A stretch of 64,000 nucleotides of DNA, from the NCBI GenBank assembly GCA_003314535.1, contig POSG01000004.1:62001-126000 (forward strand), written 5' to 3'. A program made the position numbers and the translations under genes. Shown piece after piece: positions 8,917 to 17,030 of this stretch. Numbering within the stretch: position 1 is the first letter of the stretch; every line of letters begins with the position of its first letter. This DNA comes from Geobacter sp. (GTDB taxonomy: Bacteria; Desulfobacterota; Desulfuromonadia; Geobacterales; Geobacteraceae). The notes below the pieces were generated by a model. The model was not told the DNA's origin. It saw only the letters and a list, made by a program, of their open reading frames with translations, and searched no databases.

Positions 8917-9423
8917 CTAGTGCCTGGTGTCAACCGCCTCGCCCCTCTTTTTCTTCTTCTCTTCCCGGTACATGTCGATGGCCATAAGACCTACCCCGAT
9001 GCAGATCGCCGAATCCGCCACGTTGAACGCGGGCCAGGCGTGCTGGTACCAGTGGACCTGGAGGAAGTCGATGACTTCTCCGAGCCTTACCCGGTCGATC
9101 AGGTTGCCCACCGCTCCGGACAGGACCAGTGAGAGGGCGGCAGCGGCGAGTTGCTGGTCGGGGCGCAGCTTCCGGTAGACGATGAGAACCACGACCACCG
9201 CCACGAGTGAGACGGCAACCAGGAAAGGCAGCCGGATGCTGCTGTCCCGCAGTATGCCGAAGGCGGCGCCCTGGTTGCGGGCGTGAACGATGTCGAAGAA
9301 ATTGGCGATGACGACAATTGCATCGTTCATGGCCAGTTTCCGCACGATCAGCAGCTTGGTGAGCTGGTCGAGGATGATTGTCGGCAGGGCGATGGCCGCA
9401 AGCAGTGCATACCTGTTTTTCAT
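8917..9423 (-). CDS. lspA: Lipoprotein signal peptidase LspA (signal peptidase II)
   Basis: 168 residues with four membrane segments, the usual LspA size. It cleaves the signal peptide of prolipoproteins in the inner membrane. The two catalytic Asp regions are visible: 'GAVGNLIDRV' and 'PAFNVADSAICIG'. 'NQGAAFGIL' is another conserved motif. The ATG at 9423 overlaps the ileS stop codon (ATGA), implying translational coupling, so longer upstream readings are rejected. Several lipoproteins are encoded in this window. Confidence 0.95.
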   Translation of the reverse strand: MKNRYALLAAIALPTIILDQLTKLLIVRKLAMNDAIVVIANFFDIVHARNQGAAFGILRDSSIRLPFLVAVSLVAVVVVLIVYRKLRPDQQLAAAALSLVLSGAVGNLIDRVRLGEVIDFLQVHWYQHAWPAFNVADSAICIGVGLMAIDMYREEKKKKRGEAVDTRH

Positions 9424-12194
9424 GCCACCGCCTCGACGCATTTCGGGCAGATGGTCGGGTGTACGCTGTCTTTGCCGATTTCTTCGTCGTAGCACCAGCA
9501 GCGCTCGCATTTGGCTCCCGGTGCAGATTCCACAAGAATGTTCAGCCCTTCCACGCTTTCGGCCGCAACTGATTCACCAGGGATTTCTTCAACCAGAACA
9601 ACTTTCGAGACAATGAATACGCTCTTCAGTTCGGTTGCGTACTCCCGCAGGAAGCCGAGAAGTTCAGCGGACGCCGCGAGAGTTACCGAGGCATCCAGCG
9701 AATGGCCGATGATCTTCTGCACGCGCGCCAATTCCAGTGCTTTGGAGACTTCGCCCCGCACCTTGATGATGGTATCCCAACGCTTGACCAGGCCGTCGTC
9801 CAGGAGTTCCGGGGCGGGGGCCGGGAACCCGCTGAGGTGGACGCTCTCTGCGGTTTTGCCGGGCATGTGCCACCAGACTTCGTCGGCGGTGAAGGAGAGG
9901 ACCGGGGCCACCAGCTTCACCAGCGTGTCCAGAATCTGGTAAAGGGCCGTCTGGGCGCTGCGCCTCTTCACCGAGTCGCGGCGGCTGGAATAGAGGCGGT
10001 CCTTGAGGATGTCCAGGTAGAATGCGCTCATCTCGACGCTGCAGAAGGCGTTCACCATCTGGTAGATGATGTGGAACTCGTATTCATCGTAAGCCCTCAG
10101 GATGCGCTCCTTGAGAGCCTCCATCTGGTGGAGCGCCCAGCGGTCCAGTTCTGGCATCTGCTCGTAAGGCACCGTGTCGGCGGCTGGGTCGAAATCACTG
10201 ATGTTGCCCAGGATGTAGCGGCAGGTGTTGCGGATGCGGCGGTAAGCCTCGGATACCCGGTTGAGGATTTCCTGGGAGATGCGGGTGTCGTCCCGGTAGT
10301 CCTGGGCCGCGGTCCACAGGCGCAGGATGTCGGCGCCGAATTTCTTGATCACGTCTTCCGGCGCCACCACGTTGCCTAGGGACTTGCTCATCTTGCGGCC
10401 GGAACCGTCCAGGACGAAGCCGTGGGTGAGAACGCTCTTGTAGGGCGCTGCGCTGCGGGTGCCGACACCGACCAGCAGGGATGAATGGAACCAGCCCCTG
10501 TGCTGGTCGCTTCCTTCCAGGTACATGTCCGCCGGTGAGCTGAGGTTGTCGCGAGTTTCAAGGACGGCGGCGTGGGAGACGCCGGAGTCGAACCAGACGT
10601 CCAGGATGTCCATCTCCTTTTCCAGCTTCGTGCTGCCGCAGGCCGGGCATTTCGTGCCGGGAGGCAGAAGATCGGCCGCTTCCCGCTCGTACCAGACGTC
10701 GGAACCGTGTTCGGCGAACAGGTCGGCCACATGGCGCATGACAGCGGCGTCGGCCAGCGCCTCGCCGCACCCCTGGCACAGGAAGGCGGTTATGGGCACG
10801 CCCCAGGAGCGCTGGCGGGAAATGCACCAGTCGGGACGCCCTTCCACCATGCCGTAGATGCGGTCCCTGCCCCAGTGGGGGATCCAGCTGACCCGGTTGA
10901 TCTCTTGCAGTGCCTTGGCCCGCAGGTCGTTGGTTGCCATGCTGATGAACCATTGCTCAGTGGCGCGGAATATGATCGGTTTCTTGCAGCGCCAGCAGTG
11001 GGGATAGGAGTGGGTGATCTCGCTGACGCCCAGCAGCATGCCGGTTTCCGTCAGCTTCTCGATGACGCTCTTGTTGGCCTCGAAGACCGGTTGGCCGGCG
11101 AAGAATTCCACGTTGTCCATGAACCTGCCGCGGTTGTCCACCGGGTTGTAGATGTCCAGGCCGAAACGCAGCCCCATCTCGTAGTCGTCCTGGCCGTGAC
11201 CGGGCGCCGTGTGAACGCAGCCGGTGCCCGCTTCCAGGGTCACATGCTCGCCGAGGAGAATGACCGAATCCCGCTGGTAGAAGGGGTGGCTGCAGTTTTT
11301 CTTCTCCAGGACGTCCGCCTTGAAAGTGGCAATCACTTCCCCGGAAACTCCCGTACCCTTGCGGAAGGCGTCCAAAAGCCCGGCTGCCACGATCAGGACT
11401 TCGCTGCCGGTATCCATGGCGACATAATCGAACTCGGGGTGGAGGGAGATGGCCAGGTTGGCGGGCAATGTCCAGGGGGTGGTGGTCCAGATCACCACGG
11501 TTGTCTTTTTCCCGGCCAATGCGGGGACCTTATCGGATATGTCGTCCTTCAGGGGGAACTTGACATAGATCGAGGGCGATTTATGGTCAGCGTACTCGAC
11601 TTCAGCCTCGGCCAGCGCGGTCACGCAGGACGAGCACCAGTGAACCGGCTTCTTCCCCTTGTACAGGCCGCCGTTTTCGGCGAAGGTCGCCAGTTCACGC
11701 GCGGTGATCCCTTCGTAGATGTAATTCATGGTGAGGTACGGGTTGTCCCATTCCCCCATGATGCCCAACCGCTCGAATTCGGCCCGCTGTATCTGCACGA
11801 ATTTGGCGGCATACTCGCGGCACAGCTTGCGCATCTCGGTTTTGGTGATCTGGTGCTTCTTGGAGCCCAGGTTCTTTTCAACCTGCAGCTCGATGGGCAG
11901 GCCATGGCAGTCCCAGCCCGGGATGTACGGCGCTTCGAAGCCGTTCATCCTCTTGCACTTCAGGACTATGTCCTTCAGTATCTTGTTGAGGGCATGGCCG
12001 ATATGTATATGGCCGTTGGCATAGGGTGGACCGTCATGGAGTATGTATTTGGGTTTGTCTCTCCCTATGTCCGTCATTTTGTCATAGAGAGCCATGCTTT
12101 CCCATTTCCCCATGATTTCCACTTCTTTCTGGGTCAGATTGGCCTTCATGGGAAAGTTTGTAGAAGGCAGGTTAAGAGTGTCTTTATAGTCCAT
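9420..12194 (-). CDS. ileS: Isoleucyl-tRNA synthetase
   Basis: 924 residues, class I synthetase. The HIGH motif is in 'ANGHIHIGHAL' near residue 62, KMSKS in 'GRKMSKSLGN', and the C-terminal zinc finger is complete ('CERCWCY' and 'CPKC'), as in the common bacterial type that retains editing. The start at 12194 has AAGGA eight bases upstream; the ATG five codons earlier does not. Stop codon overlaps the lspA start. Cotranscription with the upstream transglutaminase gene (99-bp gap) is likely. Confidence 0.97.
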   Translation of the reverse strand: MDYKDTLNLPSTNFPMKANLTQKEVEIMGKWESMALYDKMTDIGRDKPKYILHDGPPYANGHIHIGHALNKILKDIVLKCKRMNGFEAPYIPGWDCHGLPIELQVEKNLGSKKHQITKTEMRKLCREYAAKFVQIQRAEFERLGIMGEWDNPYLTMNYIYEGITARELATFAENGGLYKGKKPVHWCSSCVTALAEAEVEYADHKSPSIYVKFPLKDDISDKVPALAGKKTTVVIWTTTPWTLPANLAISLHPEFDYVAMDTGSEVLIVAAGLLDAFRKGTGVSGEVIATFKADVLEKKNCSHPFYQRDSVILLGEHVTLEAGTGCVHTAPGHGQDDYEMGLRFGLDIYNPVDNRGRFMDNVEFFAGQPVFEANKSVIEKLTETGMLLGVSEITHSYPHCWRCKKPIIFRATEQWFISMATNDLRAKALQEINRVSWIPHWGRDRIYGMVEGRPDWCISRQRSWGVPITAFLCQGCGEALADAAVMRHVADLFAEHGSDVWYEREAADLLPPGTKCPACGSTKLEKEMDILDVWFDSGVSHAAVLETRDNLSSPADMYLEGSDQHRGWFHSSLLVGVGTRSAAPYKSVLTHGFVLDGSGRKMSKSLGNVVAPEDVIKKFGADILRLWTAAQDYRDDTRISQEILNRVSEAYRRIRNTCRYILGNISDFDPAADTVPYEQMPELDRWALHQMEALKERILRAYDEYEFHIIYQMVNAFCSVEMSAFYLDILKDRLYSSRRDSVKRRSAQTALYQILDTLVKLVAPVLSFTADEVWWHMPGKTAESVHLSGFPAPAPELLDDGLVKRWDTIIKVRGEVSKALELARVQKIIGHSLDASVTLAASAELLGFLREYATELKSVFIVSKVVLVEEIPGESVAAESVEGLNILVESAPGAKCERCWCYDEEIGKDSVHPTICPKCVEAVA

Positions 12195-12292
12195 TATCAG
12201 TCCTTCCAAATTTATTGAAGGGCCGAAAGGACATGTTTGACAATCTGCAGATTATCGAATATGCCTTCCTGACCCCTCTTTCAGTTCCAGAG

Positions 12293-13810
12293 TCAGTAAT
12301 CGAGTTTCAGGATGTGTGCTTTGATTCTTCCTATGACACCGGCCAGCGGGGCCATGTCATCGGGAGAGTCACCTTCTGCAAGCTTTATGTGGGTCACGTT
12401 GGCCGGCACTTCCCCGAAGGTGGGATCGACGGGCAGCCAGTAGCCGACATAGCTTTCCGCCCAGCTGTGATAGAGGAAACCCTTGCCTTCCGCGTACACG
12501 ATGCCTGAGACGAAGCGCGTCGGTATACCCGCGGCCCGCGCCAGCGACGCATAGAGGCGCGCATGGGACTGGCAGTTGCCGGTGCGTTTTTCCAGGGTCT
12601 CCAGCGGGGTCTGGCTGTCGGTGATGGTGTCCTTGACATAATCCGCGACCCATCTGACCAGCTTCTCCACCGCGGCGCGGCCATCCACGGTCCCGCCCAG
12701 GATCTCCTTCTTCCTGCGGCCGATTTCAGGGTCAGCAGCCATGATCCGGTCGGTGGCCGAAAGGTACTGCTTCATGTCCGGGAGTACCCCCTGCGGGGAA
12801 GCGGGCTGCGCTTTCAGCGGCGAGTTGTCGACGTTGACCAGGAGCTTGTTCCCGCCGGTTCTCTCGACTTTCTGCACGGGGCTGGATGCAAGCGGTACGT
12901 TGTCGGGAAAGCCGGACAGCTCCAGTTCCACCCTTTTCAGGGCGGAAGGCTTTTCGATGGCCCGGTCGGCTGGTACCAGGCTGAAGTCCAGGATCATGTC
13001 CTTTTTCGACATGGCGGCGTCGGCGAGGTATTTGCGGGCGTCGCTCTCGTCCTCGGCCCTGGTTTCGATCCATCCGTCCCGCACCGATTCCTTCAGGGTG
13101 TTGCCGGCGGTATCGACCCAGACATCGTTGCCGACAAAGGGGTAGAGATCGTTCCGCAAGTGCATCGACCTGGTCCCGTCGAGCATTTCGCTGCCGACGA
13201 TGGTGAAGTTGACGTTCTTCACCGTGACTGACTCAACGTCCAGCATGGCAATGCGAAGGCTCCCGCCCGTTCGCGTTCCACGGAACAGCGGGAGCAGGTT
13301 CAGCGCTGCGGGAGGATAAACCGCCCCCTGCTTTTTCAGGGTCTTTACCTTCTTCTTGCCGGCAGTTTCTATCGTGATCCTGATGGTTTTTGCAAGGACT
13401 TCGCCCGAGAGCTTCATGGGGCTTCCGTCTATGGTCTGTGAAACGTCCAGGGAGCGCAGGGAAAGGTCCCTGTTGACGAAGTAGCTTTCCCGCACCGAAG
13501 CCTCGCGGGAGAATCCCAGCCCCGCCATCTTCACTGAGCTGTCGCTCTCGATCCGGTAACCGTCCACAATCTCGGTTATGCTGGAGTGGACGAAACCGGT
13601 CCGCTCGCCGTTGAAGTAGATGCCGAACCAGCGCTCGCCCAGTGGCGGCGTTGCCAGCGCGGCAGGGCCTTGCGCCAGGGCGAGGCCCTGAACCGGCGCC
13701 AGCATCAGCATCAGCGCAAGGGCCGGTAGGCCGGGCAGCCGCAGCCGGGCAGCGGCTGCTGCCGCAAGGTTTTTCAGGAAGTTGGCTATGATGTGCATCG
13801 GGTTGTTCAT
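12293..13810 (-). CDS. Exported transglutaminase-like protein
   Basis: 505 residues. A hydrophobic N-terminal stretch (residues about 25-47) looks like a signal peptide. A long beta-rich middle region precedes a transglutaminase-like (Transglut_core) domain at about residues 370-470. Its triad is visible: Cys in 'TGNCQSHARLY', His in 'FLYHSWAESY', Asp in 'WLPVDPTFGE'. Such domains act as proteases or amide-forming enzymes in the envelope; the substrate is unknown. The start is not fixed by a ribosome site; an in-frame ATG at 13798 is also possible. Upstream of ileS on the same strand. Confidence 0.8.
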   Translation of the reverse strand: MNNPMHIIANFLKNLAAAAAARLRLPGLPALALMLMLAPVQGLALAQGPAALATPPLGERWFGIYFNGERTGFVHSSITEIVDGYRIESDSSVKMAGLGFSREASVRESYFVNRDLSLRSLDVSQTIDGSPMKLSGEVLAKTIRITIETAGKKKVKTLKKQGAVYPPAALNLLPLFRGTRTGGSLRIAMLDVESVTVKNVNFTIVGSEMLDGTRSMHLRNDLYPFVGNDVWVDTAGNTLKESVRDGWIETRAEDESDARKYLADAAMSKKDMILDFSLVPADRAIEKPSALKRVELELSGFPDNVPLASSPVQKVERTGGNKLLVNVDNSPLKAQPASPQGVLPDMKQYLSATDRIMAADPEIGRRKKEILGGTVDGRAAVEKLVRWVADYVKDTITDSQTPLETLEKRTGNCQSHARLYASLARAAGIPTRFVSGIVYAEGKGFLYHSWAESYVGYWLPVDPTFGEVPANVTHIKLAEGDSPDDMAPLAGVIGRIKAHILKLDY

Positions 13811-13942
13811 TTGACTTGTTCTTGGACCCGTCCGTCGACCGACGGGGAAAATTCACCCTTGTTTTGATAGCTTGAATTTATTTTTATAACATAAACGCTG
13901 TCGGAGTGGCAACCGAAGAAAACATTAAAGTAAATCTTGGCC

Positions 13943-13971
13943 TTGACAGGCGGCCGAGGTTTTGCTATTGA
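13943..13971 (+). promoter_or_regulatory. Sigma-70-type promoter of tRNA-Val
   Basis: TTGACA (13943-13948), 17-base spacer, TATTGA (13966-13971), 13 bases before the tRNA. The -35 box is perfect. Confidence 0.65.
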
Positions 13972-13984
13972 AGAAAGAACATGC

Positions 13985-14059
13985 GGGCGATTAACTCAGC
14001 GGGAGAGTGCTACCTTCACACGGTAGAAGTCACTGGTTCAATCCCAGTATCGCCCACCA
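13985..14059 (+). tRNA. tRNA-Val (anticodon CAC)
   Basis: 75 bases including an encoded CCA. The acceptor stem GGGCGAT pairs with ATCGCCC, the D-arm has the usual AACTCAGCGGGAGAG form, and the anticodon stem CTACC/GGTAG encloses loop TTCACAC, giving anticodon CAC for GTG codons. The T-arm GTTCAATC is present. It has its own promoter and terminator. Confidence 0.95.
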
Positions 14060-14065
14060 TCCGCA

Positions 14066-14110
14066 AACGAACGCCCTATCTCCATGAGATAGGGCGTTTT
14101 TCGTTCGTGG
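14066..14110 (+). terminator. Intrinsic terminator after tRNA-Val
   Basis: Stem CGCCCTATCT / AGATAGGGCG (14072-14096) with a five-base loop followed by TTTTTCG. Confidence 0.9.
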
Positions 14111-14297
14111 AATGCACCTTCAGCGGGCCGTTGGCCGCATATACCTCTTTTGGGGGAGTCTGATCACTCGATCGGGTGATTATTTTTGATTCCAATTCGT
14201 GGTAATAAAGTTGATACTACCATAAGAAAACATGGAGGCCGGTTCTGCCTCTTTACATTCGGAAACTTCTTGTTTTTTCAAACTCACGGGAAATGCC

Positions 14298-14948
14298 ATG
14301 TCCAATCAACGACCTGTCACCATTTTTCTCGCCGATGACCACCCGCTGCTTCGCATGGGGCTCAGCCTCGCTTTCCAGGCCAAGGACAACATAACGGTTG
14401 TCGGAGAGGCTGATAACGGCTTTGATGCGATCGAAAAAATCAAGACTTTGACGCCGGATGTCGCTCTGCTGGACATTGACATGCCGGGGCTCTCCGGCAC
14501 TGCAGCCATACGGGTCCTCAGGAAAATCTTTCCCGACATGAAGATATTGGCGCTTTCAACCTATAACGATGAGAACTACATAAGGGAGGCCATGAATGCA
14601 GGGGCAAACGGATATATAATGAAAACCGTCGATATCGACAACTTGGTTGAAATCATCACCAGTTTCAATGAAGGAAAAGAGATAGTATCCCCCTATTTGC
14701 TGAATCTCGGGATTTCACCTCAACAGGCGGCGCCCGACATTAATGGCCCCGATTTCTGCCTCACCAAGAGAGAGAAGCAGATTCTGCAGTGCCTTGCGGA
14801 AGGAAAAGACAATAAGCAGATCTCTACTTGCTTATACCTGAGTGTTGAAACAGTAAAGACACATATGAAGAGCATATTCAGGAAAATGGATGCCAAGAGC
14901 CGTCTCGAAGCAGTAATGAAAGCGAAGCATAACAAGCTGATAGAGTGA
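14298..14948 (+). CDS. NarL/FixJ-family response regulator
   Basis: 216 residues. Receiver domain at residues 1-120: acidic pair in 'FLADDHPLL', phospho-acceptor Asp in 'ALLDIDMPGLSG', conserved Lys in 'IMKTVDID'. LuxR-type helix-turn-helix at about 150-212 ('LTKREKQILQCLAEGKDNKQIS'-like region ending 'VKTHMKSIFRKM'). The start at 14298 has GGGA upstream; an ATG at 14232 lacks one. It is 85 bases before the PocR-domain kinase, its probable partner, and both precede the glycyl radical dehydratase, whose expression the pair may control. Confidence 0.88.
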   Translation: MSNQRPVTIFLADDHPLLRMGLSLAFQAKDNITVVGEADNGFDAIEKIKTLTPDVALLDIDMPGLSGTAAIRVLRKIFPDMKILALSTYNDENYIREAMNAGANGYIMKTVDIDNLVEIITSFNEGKEIVSPYLLNLGISPQQAAPDINGPDFCLTKREKQILQCLAEGKDNKQISTCLYLSVETVKTHMKSIFRKMDAKSRLEAVMKAKHNKLIE

Positions 14949-15033
14949 GACTGTTATAGTGTCAGTGATGTAAATAACTAGAGCAACTCCGGCAGTTGCC
15001 TCTATTGGCCGAGACGGAAAAGGAAAAATATAG

Positions 15034-16719
15034 ATGAAACAGGCACTCCAATTACTGGACCTGATACCCAAGGAAAAGCTGGATGAGATTCTTCAGGCTG
15101 TCAATGAGGCGTGCGGCATCGGGTCAGTGATCGCGGATACGGAAGGGCGACCGATTTCCAGCGAATCCAACTTCTCCCGATTCTGCAAGAATTACTGCCG
15201 CGCCACCGAAGAGGGTAGAAACCGGTGCTACCAGAGCGACGCGTTCGGCGGCAAGATGGCAATGAACCACAAGGAGCCCTATGTCTACGACTGCCTGAAT
15301 GCCGGGCTCGTGGATTGCGCCACTCCCATCATCGTCGAAGGTCATCATCTGGGCAACCTGAACGGTGGACAGGTGCTGGAAGAGCCGATCCCCGACGCCG
15401 AAGCCGTTGCGCGTGCCCGGGCCATCGATGTCGACGACATCGACGGCTACCTGCAGGCGCTCAGGAAGATCCCGCGGGTGAAACGGGCGCGGCTGAGGAA
15501 AATCGTCAACCTGATGTCGGTCATCACCGAGACCATCAGCGATCTCGGCATCCAGAAGATGCTCCTGGCGAAGCAGTCGAAAGAGTACCTGAACAAGCTC
15601 GTCAACAGCGTGTCCGACTGCATCATCTCCCTCGATGCGAACGGTGCAATCGTCATGTGCAACGAAGTCTGTTTCGATGTGTTCGGCAGCCCGCGGGACA
15701 AGTTCTTCGGACGGAACTTCATCGATTTCCTGGAGAACGGCCATGTCATCGGGGAATGCAAGGAGAAGCTCGACAGCGGCCTGATGGATACCTGCCGCGC
15801 CGAACTCACGGCCATGAGGAACGACCGCACTACCTTCCCCGTCCAGGTGTCCATCTCCCGGGTCAATGACGAAGACGGCAACGCGGTCGGCTATGTCGCC
15901 GTCCTGCGCGACATCACCGAGGAGAAGCAGGTCGAGAAGATGAAGGAGGACCTGGTGGGCATGTTGACTCACGACATGCGCAACCCGATCCTGGCGATCA
16001 ACAAGACCCTCGAGCTCCTGTCCACGGAGCGGCTCGGCCCCATCAACGATAACCAGAAGAAAATCATGAAGCTGGCCATCAACACCAACGACCAGCTGGG
16101 CAGCATGGTAAACGCCTTTCTCGATATCTTCCGCGACGATAACGGCCGCTTCGAACTGCACCGGAACTGCTGCGAGATCAACAAGGTTGTCTCCGTCTGC
16201 ATCGATGAAGTGGCCCTCTTCCTGGAGGACAAGAAGCTGGAGGTCACCTTCCGGGCCCAGGACCCGGTCATCGAGGTCCATTGCGACCTGTTCCGCATCA
16301 AGAGAACCATCGGCAATCTTCTTTCCAATGCCATCAACTACAGCGTGACCGAGGGGAAAATCATGGTCTCGACCCGCATCGCCGCCGGGAACGAGCCGGA
16401 TTTCCTGGCGACAATCCCGCCCTATTGCCGCAACCGCATCAGGGAGGACCAGCGTTACTGCCTGCTGGTCATCGCTGATACGGGCTACGGCATTCCCGAG
16501 GAGTACCAGGAATCGGTTTTCGAGAAGTTCTTCACCGTCAAGACCGAGGAAGGGCTGGGGAGGCGAGGGATCGGGCTGGGTCTCGCTTTCTGCAAACTGG
16601 TCACGGAAGCCCATGACGGTGTCATCTTTTGCCGGACCCCATCGGGGGCGGTTGCCGGCGAACGGACTCCCGGCGTCGAGTTCCACTTGGCCCTGCCTTA
16701 CGGGATTCCTTTGGCGTAA
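15034..16719 (+). CDS. PocR-domain sensor histidine kinase
   Basis: 561 residues without membrane segments, so a cytoplasmic sensor. Residues 1-170 match the PocR sensory domain, including the Cys-rich 'FCKNYCRATEEGRNRC' and 'CLNAGLVDCATPI'. A PAS domain follows (about 185-300), then HisKA with His313 in 'MLTHDMRNP', then HATPase_c ('GNLLSNAINYS', 'IADTGYGIPEEY', 'RGIGLGLAFCKL'). PocR domains sense small molecules and the founding member responds to 1,2-propanediol. Next to a glycyl radical diol dehydratase, a diol or glycerol ligand is a reasonable inference. Paired with the response regulator upstream. Confidence 0.88.
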   Translation: MKQALQLLDLIPKEKLDEILQAVNEACGIGSVIADTEGRPISSESNFSRFCKNYCRATEEGRNRCYQSDAFGGKMAMNHKEPYVYDCLNAGLVDCATPIIVEGHHLGNLNGGQVLEEPIPDAEAVARARAIDVDDIDGYLQALRKIPRVKRARLRKIVNLMSVITETISDLGIQKMLLAKQSKEYLNKLVNSVSDCIISLDANGAIVMCNEVCFDVFGSPRDKFFGRNFIDFLENGHVIGECKEKLDSGLMDTCRAELTAMRNDRTTFPVQVSISRVNDEDGNAVGYVAVLRDITEEKQVEKMKEDLVGMLTHDMRNPILAINKTLELLSTERLGPINDNQKKIMKLAINTNDQLGSMVNAFLDIFRDDNGRFELHRNCCEINKVVSVCIDEVALFLEDKKLEVTFRAQDPVIEVHCDLFRIKRTIGNLLSNAINYSVTEGKIMVSTRIAAGNEPDFLATIPPYCRNRIREDQRYCLLVIADTGYGIPEEYQESVFEKFFTVKTEEGLGRRGIGLGLAFCKLVTEAHDGVIFCRTPSGAVAGERTPGVEFHLALPYGIPLA

Positions 16720-17030
16720 AAATTCTTCGCGGCGCCCGCCTTCACGGGCTCATCTCACCCCTAAATACCCATTTTGAGGGATTCAAAACACCCCTTCAGG
16801 CGATTTTCAAAGAACAGCCGACTGCTATACTTGTAACGTGTTTACGACCCATTATGGGACACCGGCGCTTTGGCCGGCTTTACCGGAGTGTGCCGATGAC
16901 CACAGGGCGGCCCCTTATTCGGAGGAAGGAAACGAGGCGGAACCGGCGGAAAGAAGGATGTTCCCATTCCGCGGCTTCCATGTGAGATGTGTGAGCAAGA
17001 GACACGAACTGCATGCAGGAGGAGGAAAAA
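16720..17030. other. 311-bp gap before the glycyl radical enzyme gene
   Basis: No gene is seen. It presumably holds the promoter and operator of the dehydratase operon, but I could not identify convincing -35/-10, sigma-54 or inverted-repeat sites. A strong ribosome site, AGGAGGAGG at 17018-17026, fixes the downstream start. Confidence 0.5.

Noticed and set aside
10572-12218. 548-codon plus-strand frame
   Set aside because: Lies wholly opposite ileS, which has all synthetase motifs; high-GC antisense frame.
15124-16686. 520-codon minus-strand frame
   Set aside because: Antisense to the PocR-domain kinase; no domain recognised.
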